A stretch of 64,000 bases of DNA from Thalassobaculum fulvum (GCF_014652915.1 NZ_BMZS01000006.1:293074-357073); one strand, 5' to 3'; positions 52,604 through 62,795 are shown, numbered from the stretch's first letter. Made by a program: numbers and translations. Notes: generated by a model not told the origin, from the sequence alone.

Positions 52604-53872
52604 TCAGCCCGGCGCCTTCGGCCCTTCCGGCTGGCCGGCATAGATCCCGGCGGTCACGACCAGGACCGCGATCACCGTGGCGAACACCAGGCGGAAGCCG
52701 GTCTCCGGCGCGCCGCCGGTCGCCGCGACCATGTCGATCACGGCGCCGGTGCCGGTCTGCAGCACGAACACCCCGGTCAGGCCCATCAGGCTGATGCAGG
52801 TGATCGCCCGGCCGGCGCGGCGCTGCGGCACGAACCGGCGGGCGTGGGCCGCCAGGATCACGAACAGCGGGGCGGCGCAGCTGAACACGAACAGCAGCAC
52901 GCCGGCGACCGGCAGCGGCGCTGTCGGCCACGCTGCCAGCACGCCGAGGCACACCACCTCGATCGCCACGCCGGTGAGCACCACCCGCCGCCGCGACGTG
53001 GCGATCCGGTCGAGCACGCCGTAGCCGTAAGTCCCGACGTGCAGGGCGATCACCAGCAGCAGCAGGGCGACCGAGGCCTCGGTGTGGCTGAGATGCTGGA
53101 CCTGCGCGAAGTACGGGCCGGCCCACAGCCCGCCGATCGTCATGAACGGCGCAGTGAAGCAGACCCCCATGATGAAGATGCGGCGCAGCTCCGGCATGCG
53201 CATGACCTCGACCAGCCCGGCGACCGACTGGGCCAGGGTCTCCTTCGGGCCCTGATCGTCGGCGTCGCGGCTGTCCGGGCCGTCGCGCACCAGCAGGTGG
53301 ATCACCAGCATCAGCAGCGCGGTCATTACCGCCAGGACCAGGAAGCTGCCCTGCAGCCCGACACGCTCGAGCGCCAGCGCCAGCGGCGTGGTCGCCAGCA
53401 CCCCGCCGATGCCGCCGGCGATCCCGACCAGGCCGGCGGTCGCCTGGCCGACCCGGTCCGGCGGCGCCCATCCCATGGCGATCAGGTAGACCGCGGTGAT
53501 CACCCCGCCGTGGCCGACTCCGATCGCCACCCGGCCTGCGACCAGCACCCAGGGGTCGCTGGCCAGCGCGAACAGCAGGATGCCGGCGAGCGCGATCAGC
53601 CCCAGCACCATCAGGGTCCGGGTCGGCCCGATCCGGTCGAACAGGATGCCGGTCGGCAGCTGGGCGGCGGCCGAGCCGAAGAACATCGCGCCCATGACCG
53701 TGCCGATGTCGGTCGGCGACAGGCCGCGCTCGGAGCCGAGATAACTGGCGAGCACGCCGCCGCCCGAGCGGTTGATCTGCACGAACACGAAGAACACGCC
53801 GAGGATCAGCAGGATGCGCCGCAGCGAGCGGCGTCGGTCGGCAGAGTCCGCCTCCGACGGGGTCTGGGTCAT
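52604..53872 (-). CDS. Major facilitator superfamily transporter
   Basis: 422 residues, 12 predicted membrane helices. Loop 2-3 shows the MFS signature (GILFDRIGPTRTLMVLGL) and the fifth helix the glycine-rich GLVGIAGGIGGVLA. Substrate unknown; no close subfamily recognised. It ends 6 bases from the convergent DsbA-like gene and starts 10 bases after maiA, so it is probably co-transcribed with maiA. Confidence 0.9.
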   Translation of the reverse strand: MTQTPSEADSADRRRSLRRILLILGVFFVFVQINRSGGGVLASYLGSERGLSPTDIGTVMGAMFFGSAAAQLPTGILFDRIGPTRTLMVLGLIALAGILLFALASDPWVLVAGRVAIGVGHGGVITAVYLIAMGWAPPDRVGQATAGLVGIAGGIGGVLATTPLALALERVGLQGSFLVLAVMTALLMLVIHLLVRDGPDSRDADDQGPKETLAQSVAGLVEVMRMPELRRIFIMGVCFTAPFMTIGGLWAGPYFAQVQHLSHTEASVALLLLVIALHVGTYGYGVLDRIATSRRRVVLTGVAIEVVCLGVLAAWPTAPLPVAGVLLFVFSCAAPLFVILAAHARRFVPQRRAGRAITCISLMGLTGVFVLQTGTGAVIDMVAATGGAPETGFRLVFATVIAVLVVTAGIYAGQPEGPKAPG

Positions 53873-53882
53873 CGCGGGCGGC

Positions 53883-54530
53883 TCACTCGGCGTCGGGCTG
53901 GCGCGACGGGTGCGCCGCCTGGAACGCCTCGAGCGCGTCGCAGGCCTCGGCGATCCGCCGGATCGTCGGGTACGGGGTCAGGTCGAGGGCGTGGCGGGCG
54001 CTGTTGAACACCTGCGGCACCAGGCAGACGTCGGCGAGGCCCGGCGCGTCGCCATGGCAGAACCGGCCGGTGCGCGGGTCGTCGGCCAGCATCCGCTCGA
54101 GCGCCCGGAAGCCCTCGGCGATCCAGTGGTTGTACCAGGCGACCATCGCCTCCTGGCTGCAGCCGAGCGGGCCCTGGATGTACTGCAGGACCCGCAGGTT
54201 GTTCAGCGGATGGATGTCGCAGGCGACGGCGGCGGCGAGCGCCCGCACCCTGGCCCGCTCGACCGCGCCGTCCGGCAGCAACCGAGGCGTGTCGGGATAC
54301 GCCTCGTCCAGGTATTCCAGGATCGCCGGCGACTGGGTCAGCACGGCGTCGCCGTCGACCAGGGCCGGCACCATGCCCTGCGGGTTCAGCGCCAGGAAGG
54401 CGTCGGCGCGCTGCTCGCCCTTGCGCAGGTGGACCGAGACCCGCTCGCAGGCGAGCCCCTTGAGGTTGAGGGCGATCCGCACGCGGTAGGCGGCGGACGA
54501 GCGGAAATAGCCGTGCAGGACGCGGGACAT
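53883..54530 (-). CDS. maiA: Maleylacetoacetate isomerase (zeta-class GST)
   Basis: 215 residues. The zeta-class active-site motif SSAAYRVRIALNLKGL is at 11-26, followed by NPQGMVPALVDGD and QSPAILEYL (glutathione binding). It converts maleylacetoacetate, the product of homogentisate dioxygenase, to fumarylacetoacetate. hmgA and hppD lie about 6-8 kb away in this window, supporting this role over other GST functions. Confidence 0.9.
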   Translation of the reverse strand: MSRVLHGYFRSSAAYRVRIALNLKGLACERVSVHLRKGEQRADAFLALNPQGMVPALVDGDAVLTQSPAILEYLDEAYPDTPRLLPDGAVERARVRALAAAVACDIHPLNNLRVLQYIQGPLGCSQEAMVAWYNHWIAEGFRALERMLADDPRTGRFCHGDAPGLADVCLVPQVFNSARHALDLTPYPTIRRIAEACDALEAFQAAHPSRQPDAE

Positions 54531-54608
54531 GGGGGCTTCCTCGGATGCGCGCGGCCGGGCGGCCGTCTTTGCCGCCAGCCTAGCCCGACTTGCCCCCCGC
54601 GCAAGCCC

Positions 54609-55427
54609 TCAGCCGCGCACCATCGGGAAGTCCTCGCCGCGCAGCCTGTCGCCGTGCGCCAGCCGGACGTCCGGGAACGGCGGCGAGACCTCGCCCTGGC
54701 GCTTCACGAACACCACGTCGTCGCCGCAGTAGCGGGCCGCGAAGGCGCGGCGGCGGGCACCGCTCTGCAGGTTGCCCGGGGCGCCGTGCACGGTCAGGAA
54801 CGAGAACGCGATGGCGTCGCCCGGCTCCAGGTCCCAGCCCAGGATCTCGTACTCGCCGCGCTGGGCGTCGATGTCCGGCAGCGGCTCCAGCTCGGCGTCG
54901 GCCCGGTCGTAGGCCTGGCCCTTGAACTTGGTCGGCATGAAGCGCTTGCCCCATTCGTGCGAGCCGGCGACGAACTCGACGCAGGTCGCGCGCGGCACCG
55001 GGTCGAGCGGCACCCACAGCGAGACGGTCTGCCGGCCCTCGACGCAGTAGTACGGCAGGTCGTGGTGCCAGGGCGTGCGCTCCTCGGTCGCCGGCTCCTT
55101 GACCAGCACGTGCTCGTGGAACAGCACCACTGTGCGCGATCCCATCAGCTCGGCCGCGAGGTCCGGGGCCGGCGAGTTCTTCAGGAAGTCCTCGTACTCC
55201 GGGATCCGGCGCCAGTTGCAGTAGTCGCCGAAGAAGTGCCCGGGCCTGCCCTCCGGCGTGTAGCCCTTGGCGTAGATCCCGGGCTCCGCCATGTTGCGGG
55301 CGACGCCGTCGCGCAGCTCGGCGATCCACTCGGCGGAGAACACCCCGCGCAGCGCCACCGCGCCGTCGCGCCGGAACGCCGCGACCGTCTCCGAGTCCAG
55401 CATCGATTCGACCTGTGCCGCCGTCAT
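54609..55427 (-). CDS. Phytanoyl-CoA dioxygenase (PhyH) family oxygenase
   Basis: 272 residues, a second PhyH-type 2OG/Fe(II) oxygenase, not closely like the one near 12 kb. Iron ligands: HHDLPYY (His, Asp) and the His of TVHGAPGN; the 2OG Arg follows in RRRAFAARY. WVPLDPVPRATCVEFVAGSH is typical of the family. I choose ATG 55427, six bases after GGAG; ATG 55433 sits directly on that GGAG. It lies 78 bases upstream of maiA in the same direction. Substrate unknown. Confidence 0.85.
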   Translation of the reverse strand: MTAAQVESMLDSETVAAFRRDGAVALRGVFSAEWIAELRDGVARNMAEPGIYAKGYTPEGRPGHFFGDYCNWRRIPEYEDFLKNSPAPDLAAELMGSRTVVLFHEHVLVKEPATEERTPWHHDLPYYCVEGRQTVSLWVPLDPVPRATCVEFVAGSHEWGKRFMPTKFKGQAYDRADAELEPLPDIDAQRGEYEILGWDLEPGDAIAFSFLTVHGAPGNLQSGARRRAFAARYCGDDVVFVKRQGEVSPPFPDVRLAHGDRLRGEDFPMVRG

Positions 55428-55497
55428 CGCCATCTCCGTGCTTCGTCCGCGGCGATGGTAGACGGGGCGCGCCGGCGCGTCACCGGTCGACCGATGC

Positions 55498-56022
55498 TCA
55501 GAACCCCTGCAGCTCGTTCAGCAGCTTCTCGATGTTGGCCTTGATCGAGCGCTCGTTCGCGACCTTCAGGCGGATCACCGCCGCCACCGAGTCCGACATG
55601 CGGCCGGTGCCGACCGCGGTGACCGGGTACGACCGCTCCGTCCCCTGCCCTCGCAGCGTGTAGTTGACCGTCGAGGTCACGTCGAAGTCGAAGCCGATGA
55701 ACGGCTGGTCGAGCGACATCAGGTTGGCGTCGAGCGAATACGACGCCCGGTCGGCCGATGGCGCGAGGTAGCCGTAGGCCCGCAGGCTGTTGGTCAGGGC
55801 CTGCCGGAACGACTCGTTGTCGACCTGCGAGGTCCACAGCGGGTTGGTCTCCTGACCGCCCGCGACAGTACCGACAGACATCGCCCCGGCCAGCCGCGGA
55901 TTGGGCTTCGCTTGCCCGTACGGAACCGCCGTCATCGCCCCCGGCGAGGTGTTCGACGAACATGCCGTCACCAGCAGCGGAATCACCACCGCGACGAGCG
56001 CTGTCAGGATCGACCGCATCAT
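55498..56022 (-). CDS. Putative outer-membrane lipoprotein of unknown function
   Basis: 174 residues. Signal with lipobox VTAC (about 18-21) followed by SSN, which favours the outer membrane. The mature part is mixed alpha/beta (DNESFRQALTNSLRAYGYL; FDVTSTVNYTLRGQGTER) and resembles small periplasmic lipoproteins thought to bind envelope partners. Two adjacent ATG codons; the second is better spaced from AGGGGGGA. No clear tie to neighbours. Confidence 0.75.
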   Translation of the reverse strand: MMRSILTALVAVVIPLLVTACSSNTSPGAMTAVPYGQAKPNPRLAGAMSVGTVAGGQETNPLWTSQVDNESFRQALTNSLRAYGYLAPSADRASYSLDANLMSLDQPFIGFDFDVTSTVNYTLRGQGTERSYPVTAVGTGRMSDSVAAVIRLKVANERSIKANIEKLLNELQGF

Positions 56023-56125
56023 TCCCCCCTGTCCGACCTGGAGCCCCCACGCCGCGGGCCGCCCCTACCGACTCACGGAATACGCGAGGCAGCCGGCCAC
56101 CGCAACCGCCGGACCGGTCACCGGA

Positions 56126-58117
56126 TCAGCCGCCGCGGCGAGTGACCTTGACCCCGTCGACGTAGACCGCGTCGACCTCGGTCGTGGCCAGGAACCGCAG
56201 CGCGTCCCCGGGGGTCTCGACGATCGGCTCGCCGGGGCCGTTGAACGAGGTGTTCAGCACCACCGGCACGCCGGTCTCGGCGTCGAACGCCTCGACGACG
56301 CGGCGGAACTGGCCGGTGTCGTCGGCCACCGTCTGCACCCGCGCCGAGCCGTCGACATGGGTGATCGCCGGCAGCCGGTCGTTCCGGACCTGGGCCGTGA
56401 ACAGCATGTGCGGCGAGTTCGACGGCCCGCCCCGGAACCAGTCGCCGGCGCGCTCCTTCAGCACCGCCGGCGCGAACGGCCGCCAGACCTCCCGGCGCTT
56501 CAGCTCGTTGACCCGCCGCCAGTTCGCCGCCGGCCGCGGGTCGGCCAGCAGCGAGCGGTGGCCGAGCGCCCGCGGGCCGATCTCGCTGCGACCCTCGAAC
56601 CAGCCGACGATCGCGCCCGCGGCGACCGCCCGGCCGGCGTCGGCGGCGGCATCGACACGGTCCTCCGCCACGAGGTCCTCGCCATGGGCGGCCAGCGCCC
56701 GGTCCAGGTCGGCGCGGGTATAGGCCAGTCCGCGGTACGCCGACGCCGAGCCGCCATGGCCCTGGCTCTCGCGGGCGACGTCGAACACGTCGTGCACCAC
56801 CGCCTGGGCGGCGCCGACCGGCAGCCCGGAATCGTCGCAGGCCGGCGCGATCAGCACGTCGCGGAACGCTCCGTGATCGTGCACCAGGGTGTTGGCCGGG
56901 CAGTTCAGCGCCCCGCCGCCGCCGAGGCACAGGGTCGGGACCGGGAACCCGGCCCGCGCCAGGCCGACCGACAGGCTCCGGGCCGCCAGCAGGCTGCTCT
57001 GCTCGAAGATCCACTGGGCGGACGCCGCGAGGTCGACGCCTGCCCGCCGCAGGTCGTTGCTGCCGCGGGCATCCGGGTCGACGCCGTCGATCCAGGCGTC
57101 CGGATCGTCGTAGAGCCCGGGCAGGAGCTCTTGCATGCGTCGGTGCATCGGCTCGAGCACCGTGTACAGCGAGGTCTTGGTGCCGTGGGCGTAGGATTCC
57201 CCGAACACCTCGTAGGCATTGCCGACCATCGCCTGGTCGGCGAACCGCGCCCGGCCGTACGGCGCCAGCCCCATGAGCTTGCCCGCCCCCGACCCGTGGC
57301 CGAGCTTCAGCCGTTCGGCGGTGCGCTGGTACAGGTGGCCGTGAATGTTGTAGTTGGGCCCGATCGTGACGAGCCGGTTGCCCTCGCCATAGGCGTAGAT
57401 GCCGCCGACATAGCCGAGGTCGTGACGGAATACGTCGCCGTTGTCGAGGGTGTGGACCGCCGCCCGGTCCGCGTCCGACTGGTAGAACGCGTAGGCGGCG
57501 TGGGCCAGGTGGTGCGGCACCAGCAGCCCCGGCTTGGAGACGCCGTCGAGCGTCACCCGGATCGGCATGTAGCCCTGGTGCATCTCCTTGAGTTTCGGAA
57601 TCCGCGCGCACCAGTTGCCGAGAGACTGCTGGTCGTGCGGCTTGTGCCACCAGTCCAAGTAGTACGGCCACTCGAAGCACCACAGCGCGTCCCGCTCGTG
57701 ATCGAGTCCGGCGACGTCGTCGACCAGGTACTCGGAATAGGCGCCGCCGTGGATCCGGGGAACCACGTCCGCCAATCGCTTGAGGGCCAGCGGCTGGTTC
57801 AGCGCCGCCGTCGCGTATTGCCGGATCTCCGGCTTGAACGGAAACCGTGCGAGCGCGTTCAGATCGTAGTCGAAGCGGAACCTCTCCTGCTCCACGAACA
57901 GATAGGGCCAGGACTGGCAGGTGGCGATCGCGACCACGTCGACGTCGCTCCACGCCAGCCCGAACCGCTGCAGCGACTCGTTGAGGAAATCCGCGGTGAC
58001 GAGGGCGCAGCGCTTGTGGCGGGCCACCCGCTCGCGCTGGATCAACCCGCGGAGGTGGCCGTCCTCCACCACGGCGACGCCGGCGTCGTGGGCAACCGAA
58101 AGACCGAGGCAAAGCAT
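56126..58117 (-). CDS. NodU/CmcH-type carbamoyltransferase, copy 1
   Basis: 663 residues. N-terminal ASKHA-fold domain (LCLGLSVAHDAGVAVVEDG, LVPHHLAHAAYAFYQS, LDNGD, GGGGALNCPANTL) and C-terminal carbamoyltransferase domain with GWFEGRSEIGPRALGHRS and LNTSFNGPGEPIVETP. The family makes carbamoyl-adenylate from carbamoyl phosphate and ATP and adds the carbamoyl group to a sugar or antibiotic hydroxyl. No glycosyltransferase or antibiotic genes are nearby. A paralogue of identical length lies directly upstream. Confidence 0.92.
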   Translation of the reverse strand: MLCLGLSVAHDAGVAVVEDGHLRGLIQRERVARHKRCALVTADFLNESLQRFGLAWSDVDVVAIATCQSWPYLFVEQERFRFDYDLNALARFPFKPEIRQYATAALNQPLALKRLADVVPRIHGGAYSEYLVDDVAGLDHERDALWCFEWPYYLDWWHKPHDQQSLGNWCARIPKLKEMHQGYMPIRVTLDGVSKPGLLVPHHLAHAAYAFYQSDADRAAVHTLDNGDVFRHDLGYVGGIYAYGEGNRLVTIGPNYNIHGHLYQRTAERLKLGHGSGAGKLMGLAPYGRARFADQAMVGNAYEVFGESYAHGTKTSLYTVLEPMHRRMQELLPGLYDDPDAWIDGVDPDARGSNDLRRAGVDLAASAQWIFEQSSLLAARSLSVGLARAGFPVPTLCLGGGGALNCPANTLVHDHGAFRDVLIAPACDDSGLPVGAAQAVVHDVFDVARESQGHGGSASAYRGLAYTRADLDRALAAHGEDLVAEDRVDAAADAGRAVAAGAIVGWFEGRSEIGPRALGHRSLLADPRPAANWRRVNELKRREVWRPFAPAVLKERAGDWFRGGPSNSPHMLFTAQVRNDRLPAITHVDGSARVQTVADDTGQFRRVVEAFDAETGVPVVLNTSFNGPGEPIVETPGDALRFLATTEVDAVYVDGVKVTRRGG

Positions 58118-58333
58118 GTCTGGGGGGACCTACCTAGTTCGAAACGCGACCACACGGACCGCTGCCTCAATACCCCAGCCATCCCGTCGGTTCGACGGAA
58201 AACCGAGCGTCGGTCCCGGGCGCCCTCGGTTCCCGTCGGCGACCGCCCCGTACCGGGCCGGGCGCCCCGGTCCCGACCGCATCGCGTATCCCGACACCGC
58301 CGCGGCCGCCGCGTCGCCGGTCAGCCGGTGTCG

Positions 58334-60325
58334 TCAGCCGCCGCGACGGGTGACCTTGACGCCGTCGACGTAGACCGCGTCGACCTCGGTCGTGGCCAGG
58401 AAGCGCAGCGCATCTTCGGGGGTCTCGACGATCGGCTCGCCGGGACCGTTGAACGAGGTGTTCAGCACCACCGGCACGCCGGTCTCGGCGTCGAACGCCT
58501 CGACCACGCGGCGGAACTCCCCGGCGTCGTCGGCCACCGTCTGCACCCGCGCCGAGCCGTCGACATGGGTGATCGCCGGCAGCCGGTCGCCCTTCACCTG
58601 GGCGGTGAACAGCATGTGCGGCGAGTTCGATGGCCCGCCCCGGAACCAGTCGCCGGCGCGCTCCTTCAGCACCGCCGGCGCGAACGGCCGCCACGCCTCC
58701 CGGCGCTTCAGCTCGTTGACCCGCCGCCAGTTCGCCGCCGGCCGCGGGTCGGCCAGCAGCGAGCGGTGGCCGAGCGCCCGCGGGCCGATCTCGCTGCGGC
58801 CCTCGAACCAGCCGACGATGGCGCCCGCGGCGACCGCCCGGCCGGCATCGGCGGCGGCATCGACACGGTCCTCCACGACCAGGTCCTCGCCATGGGCGGC
58901 CAGCGCCCGGTCCAGGTCGGCGCGCGTATAGGCCATGCCGCGGTATGCCGACGCCGAGCCGGCATGGCCTTGGCTCTCGCGGGCGATGCCGAACACGTCG
59001 TGCACCACCGCCTGGGCGGCCCCGACCGGCAGCCCGGAATCGTCGCAGGCCGGCGGCACCAGCACCTCGCGGAACGGCCCCTGGTCGTGGATCAGCGTGT
59101 TGGCCGGGCAGTTCAGCGCCCCGCCGCCGCCGAGACACAGCACCGGCGCCGCCAGACCGGCCGCCGACAGCGCCGACGCGAAGTCGCGGGCATCCTGCAG
59201 GGCGTTCTCCTCGAAGATCCACTGCGCCCCGGCCGCGAGGTCGACCGAGAGCCGGCGCAGCGCGGAACTGCCGAGCGCATCCGGGTCGACCCCTTCGATC
59301 AGGGCATAGGGGTCGTCGTACATCAGCCGGCACAGCTTGGCCGCCCGGCCGTGCAGGGGAGCCAGAACCGCGTCGCGCGCCGCCTTCCGGCCGAAGGCGT
59401 AGTCCTCGCCGAACACCCGGAACGCGTTGCCGATCCCCGAGCGGTCGGCGAACCGCTGCCGCCCGTAGGGCGCCAACCCCATCAGCTTTCCGGCGCCGGC
59501 GCCCGACCCGAGGCCGAGGTTCTCGGCGGTCCGCTGATACAGATGGCCCTGGATGGCGAAGGTCGGGCCGATCGGCACGAGGCGCGTCCCTTCGCCGAGC
59601 GCGTAGATACCGCCGGTATAGCCGGTATCCCGATGCGCGGTGTCGCCGTTGTCGATCGTGTAGACGGCCGCCCGCTCGGCATCGGACTGGTAGAAGGCAT
59701 AGGCCGCGTGCGCCAGGTGATGCGGCACCAGCAGCCCGGGCTTCGACACGCCGTCCAGCGTGACCCGAACCGGCATGTAGCCGAACCGGGTCCCCCGAAC
59801 CTTCGGCACCTGCCCGCACCAGTCCGGCAGGGCCGAGCCGTCGCCCGGCTCCATCCACCACTTCGGGTGATAGGGCCACTCGCGGCACCACAGGACGCCG
59901 CGCTCGACGTCGAGGGCTCCCAGGTCGTCCTTGATGTATTCGCCGTAGCTGCCGCGCTGGATCTGCCCGGCGGCCCGGCGTGCACGGTCCCACCCGGTGG
60001 TGATCCGGCAGCTCCGGGCCATCGCCGCGCGGACCGGACCGGCAACCGGAAGGCTGTCGGCGACGGTTTCGTCGTACTCGAACCGGAAGCGGTCGGGGTC
60101 GACGAACAGGTAGGGCCAGGCCTGCGTGGTGGCGATCGCCACCGTGTCGACGTCGGCCCACGCGATCCCGAATCGAGCCAGGGTCTCCGAGAGGAAATCC
60201 GCGGTCATCAGCGCACAGCGCTTGTGACGCTCGACCCGCTCGCGCTGCACCAGCCCCCGTACCGCGCCGTCCTCCACCACCGCGACGCCGGCATCGTGGG
60301 CGACGCTCAGGCCGATACAAAGCAT
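58334..60325 (-). CDS. NodU/CmcH-type carbamoyltransferase, copy 2
   Basis: 663 residues, same architecture and length as copy 1; every matching position is offset by 2208 bases from stop to start. Catalytic motifs are intact (SVAHDAGVAVVEDG, HHLAHAAYAFYQS, GWFEGRSEIGPRALGHRS). The 3' third is almost identical in DNA to copy 1, while the N-terminal third differs clearly, for example residues 85-165. Start ATG 60325 matches copy 1; the frame is open to 60358. Both active copies are probably used on different acceptors (inference). Confidence 0.92.
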   Translation of the reverse strand: MLCIGLSVAHDAGVAVVEDGAVRGLVQRERVERHKRCALMTADFLSETLARFGIAWADVDTVAIATTQAWPYLFVDPDRFRFEYDETVADSLPVAGPVRAAMARSCRITTGWDRARRAAGQIQRGSYGEYIKDDLGALDVERGVLWCREWPYHPKWWMEPGDGSALPDWCGQVPKVRGTRFGYMPVRVTLDGVSKPGLLVPHHLAHAAYAFYQSDAERAAVYTIDNGDTAHRDTGYTGGIYALGEGTRLVPIGPTFAIQGHLYQRTAENLGLGSGAGAGKLMGLAPYGRQRFADRSGIGNAFRVFGEDYAFGRKAARDAVLAPLHGRAAKLCRLMYDDPYALIEGVDPDALGSSALRRLSVDLAAGAQWIFEENALQDARDFASALSAAGLAAPVLCLGGGGALNCPANTLIHDQGPFREVLVPPACDDSGLPVGAAQAVVHDVFGIARESQGHAGSASAYRGMAYTRADLDRALAAHGEDLVVEDRVDAAADAGRAVAAGAIVGWFEGRSEIGPRALGHRSLLADPRPAANWRRVNELKRREAWRPFAPAVLKERAGDWFRGGPSNSPHMLFTAQVKGDRLPAITHVDGSARVQTVADDAGEFRRVVEAFDAETGVPVVLNTSFNGPGEPIVETPEDALRFLATTEVDAVYVDGVKVTRRGG

Positions 60326-60466
60326 GGATCCGAACTTTCCTGCGACGGGAACGGGCACCGTGGTCAGCGGTGCTTATCGCATCCCCGCCGGGCAAACGAG
60401 CCCCAAACCCGCACCGGCACCGGAAAACCGGAACTCCGGGTGTCTATCGGGCCGGTTCGCCCTGCC

Positions 60467-61618
60467 TCACTCGGCGGCGTCCTGCTTCGGCATCCAGGAG
60501 TTGACGTAGGCGTGGTTCTCCACGCCCTCGGGCAGCGGGCCGATCTCCAGCGCGTCGCGGGTGTCGAGCATCACGGCGTACTCGTCGGTCTCGGCCCGGC
60601 GCGGCGTGAACGCCCCCTGCAGGGCCTTGGGGTGCGGACCGTGGGTGAAGCCGCAGGGATGGAAGGTGACCATCCCGCGGTCGATGTTGTCGCGGCTGAA
60701 GAAGTCGCCGCGATGGTAGAACAGCACCTCGTCGTAGTCGTCGTTGTTGTGGAAGAACGGCACCTTGAGGGCCGCCGGATCCATCTCCATCGGCCGCGGG
60801 CAGAAGGTGCAGATCACGAACCGCTTCGCCACGAAGGTGGTGTGGGCCGAGGGCGGCAGGTGATAGCGGTGGCTCATCAGCGGCCGGAAATCCTCGACGT
60901 TGATCTTCACCGGCATCATGTCGCCCTTCCAGCCCACCGCGTCGAGCGGGTTGAACGGGTAGGTGACGGTCGAGATCGCGTCGCGTCGCTTGATGTCGAC
61001 CTTCCAGACCTCCTCCTGGCCGTCCGGGGTCTGCTGGGCCCGGAACGCCTCGTCCATGACCGGGGTGTCGAGCATCGCCGGGTCGAAGATCGCGTGGTGG
61101 CCGACCAGCCCCTTGTCCGGCAGGGTATAGCTGTCGTTGGTCGCCTCGATCATCAGCACGTCGGCGTCGCCGTCGAACTCGGTGCGCCACATGGTGCCGC
61201 GCGGCAGCATCACGTAGTCGCCGGGCCGCACCGTCAGCCGGCCGAAGTCCGAGAACAGCGAGCCGCTGCCGTCGTGCACGAACAGCAGTTCGTCACCGTC
61301 GCCGTTGCGGGCCAGCCGCTCCATCTTCCCGGACGCCCGCCAGTACCGCATCTTGACGTGGGCGTTGTGCAGCACCGTCGCCGCCTCCCATGGGGAGCTC
61401 GGCCGGTAGTTCAGCCTGTTGAGGTCGAAGGCGCGCGGCCGCAACGGGCCTTCCCAGTCGATCCAGGCGGTCGGCGGGCGCTTGTGGTAGAGATGCGCCG
61501 CCGGGCCGAAGAAGCCCTCCTTCGACATCTCGCGCTCGTAGGTCCCCTCGGGCAGGTCGGTGTGGGCCTGGCGCGACGCCGTGCCCTCGACCTTGGACAG
61601 GCGGATGTAGTCCCTCAT
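60467..61618 (-). CDS. hmgA: Homogentisate 1,2-dioxygenase
   Basis: 383 residues, the shorter bacterial form. It opens the ring of homogentisate to maleylacetoacetate. Conserved features: [29 protein letters not shown], the C-terminal iron and substrate region [19 protein letters not shown] and [15 protein letters not shown] 61618 overlaps the hppD stop (ATGA). The next enzyme of the pathway, maiA, is in this window; fumarylacetoacetase is not. Confidence 0.94.
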   Translation of the reverse strand: MRDYIRLSKVEGTASRQAHTDLPEGTYEREMSKEGFFGPAAHLYHKRPPTAWIDWEGPLRPRAFDLNRLNYRPSSPWEAATVLHNAHVKMRYWRASGKMERLARNGDGDELLFVHDGSGSLFSDFGRLTVRPGDYVMLPRGTMWRTEFDGDADVLMIEATNDSYTLPDKGLVGHHAIFDPAMLDTPVMDEAFRAQQTPDGQEEVWKVDIKRRDAISTVTYPFNPLDAVGWKGDMMPVKINVEDFRPLMSHRYHLPPSAHTTFVAKRFVICTFCPRPMEMDPAALKVPFFHNNDDYDEVLFYHRGDFFSRDNIDRGMVTFHPCGFTHGPHPKALQGAFTPRRAETDEYAVMLDTRDALEIGPLPEGVENHAYVNSWMPKQDAAE

Positions 61619-62706
61619 CCCTTGAGCACCCCGCGCTTGATCTGGTCGCGCTCGATCGATTCGAACAGCGCCCGGAAGTTGCCCTCGCCGAAGCCCTCGT
61701 CGCCCTTGCGCTGGATCAGCTCGAAGAAGATCGGGCCGATCACCGTCTTGGTGAAGATCTGCAGCAGCCGGCCGCCGTCCTCGGTCGGCGCGCCGTCCAT
61801 CAGGATGCCGCGCTCCTTCAGCGCCGCGACGTTCTCGCCGTGGCCCGGCAGCCGCTCGTCCAGCATCTCGTAGTAGGTGGCCGGCGGCGCGTCCATGAAG
61901 CCCATGCCGAGGCCGCGCAGGCCGTCGACCGAAGCGACGATGTCGGTGCTGCCGAGCGCGATGTGCTGGATGCCCTCGCCCTTGTACTGGTCGAGGTATT
62001 CCTGGATCTGGCTCTTGTCGTCCGACGACTCGTTGATCGGGATGCGGATCCTGCCGCACGGGCTGGTCATTGCCCGCGACTTCAGCCCGGTCAGCTTGCC
62101 CTCGATGTCGAAGTACCGGATCTCCTTGAAATTGAAGAGCTTCTCGTAAAACTCCGCCCACACGTCCATGCGCCCGCGGTGCACGTTGTGGGTCAGGTGG
62201 TCGATGTAGGTCAGCCCCACGCCCTGCGGCTGCTGTTCCTCGCCCGGGATCGGCACGAAGTCGACGTCGTAGATCGTGCGGTCGCCGTAGCGGTCGACCA
62301 GGTAGATCAGGCTGTCGCCGATGCCATGGATCGCCGGGATGTTCAGTTCCATCGGCCCGACCTTGCCCTGGAACGGCCTGGCGCCCAGCGCGATCGCCCG
62401 TTCGTAGGCGGCGGCCGCGTTCCTGACCCGGAACGCGATCGCGCAGCAGGACGGCCCGTGCACCTTCGCGAAGGCCTGGGCGAAGCTGTCCGGCTCGCCG
62501 TTGACGATGAAGTTGACGTCGCCCTGGCGGTACAGGGTCACGTTTTTCGACCGGTGCCGGGCGACCGGCCGGAACCCCATGGTGGTGAACAGCTTGTCCA
62601 GATCCGCGACGTCGGGCGCGGTATACTCCACGAACTCGAAACCGTCGGTCGCCATCGGATTCTCGGCGGTGCCCTGCGGCACCGGCGGATAGGAGGTCTG
62701 GGCCAT
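61615..62706 (-). CDS. hppD: 4-hydroxyphenylpyruvate dioxygenase
   Basis: 363 residues. Iron ligands: His in [11 protein letters not shown], His in [11 protein letters not shown] and Glu in [11 protein letters not shown]. It converts 4-hydroxyphenylpyruvate to homogentisate. N-terminal half is the degenerate vicinal-oxygen-chelate repeat. First gene of the hppD-hmgA operon, divergent from a MarR-family gene, with two copies of a palindromic operator in the space between. Confidence 0.95.
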   Translation of the reverse strand: MAQTSYPPVPQGTAENPMATDGFEFVEYTAPDVADLDKLFTTMGFRPVARHRSKNVTLYRQGDVNFIVNGEPDSFAQAFAKVHGPSCCAIAFRVRNAAAAYERAIALGARPFQGKVGPMELNIPAIHGIGDSLIYLVDRYGDRTIYDVDFVPIPGEEQQPQGVGLTYIDHLTHNVHRGRMDVWAEFYEKLFNFKEIRYFDIEGKLTGLKSRAMTSPCGRIRIPINESSDDKSQIQEYLDQYKGEGIQHIALGSTDIVASVDGLRGLGMGFMDAPPATYYEMLDERLPGHGENVAALKERGILMDGAPTEDGGRLLQIFTKTVIGPIFFELIQRKGDEGFGEGNFRALFESIERDQIKRGVLKG

Positions 62707-62775
62707 CGAAACGCTCCCTGCGCGACGACGACACCGCCCGCCGAGACGCGGTCTCGCGCAGCGGGCGATGTCGTG

Positions 62776-62795
62776 TTAGTTTCATCTGCAACCAA
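62776..62795. promoter_or_regulatory. MarR-type operator copy 1
   Basis: TTAGTTTCATCTGCAACCAA, an imperfect version of operator copy 2, 28 bases away (about 2.7 turns). It lies 70-89 bases upstream of hppD. Confidence 0.7.

Noticed and set aside
55901..61873. A 1990-codon open frame on the plus strand
   Set aside because: It is antisense to the two carbamoyltransferases and hmgA, which have clear catalytic motifs; long antisense frames are common at this GC.
60467..62791. A single 774-codon frame spanning hmgA and part of hppD
   Set aside because: Only the last 383 codons are hmgA; the first part is the wrong frame of hppD. The two genes overlap by ATGA and are separate proteins.
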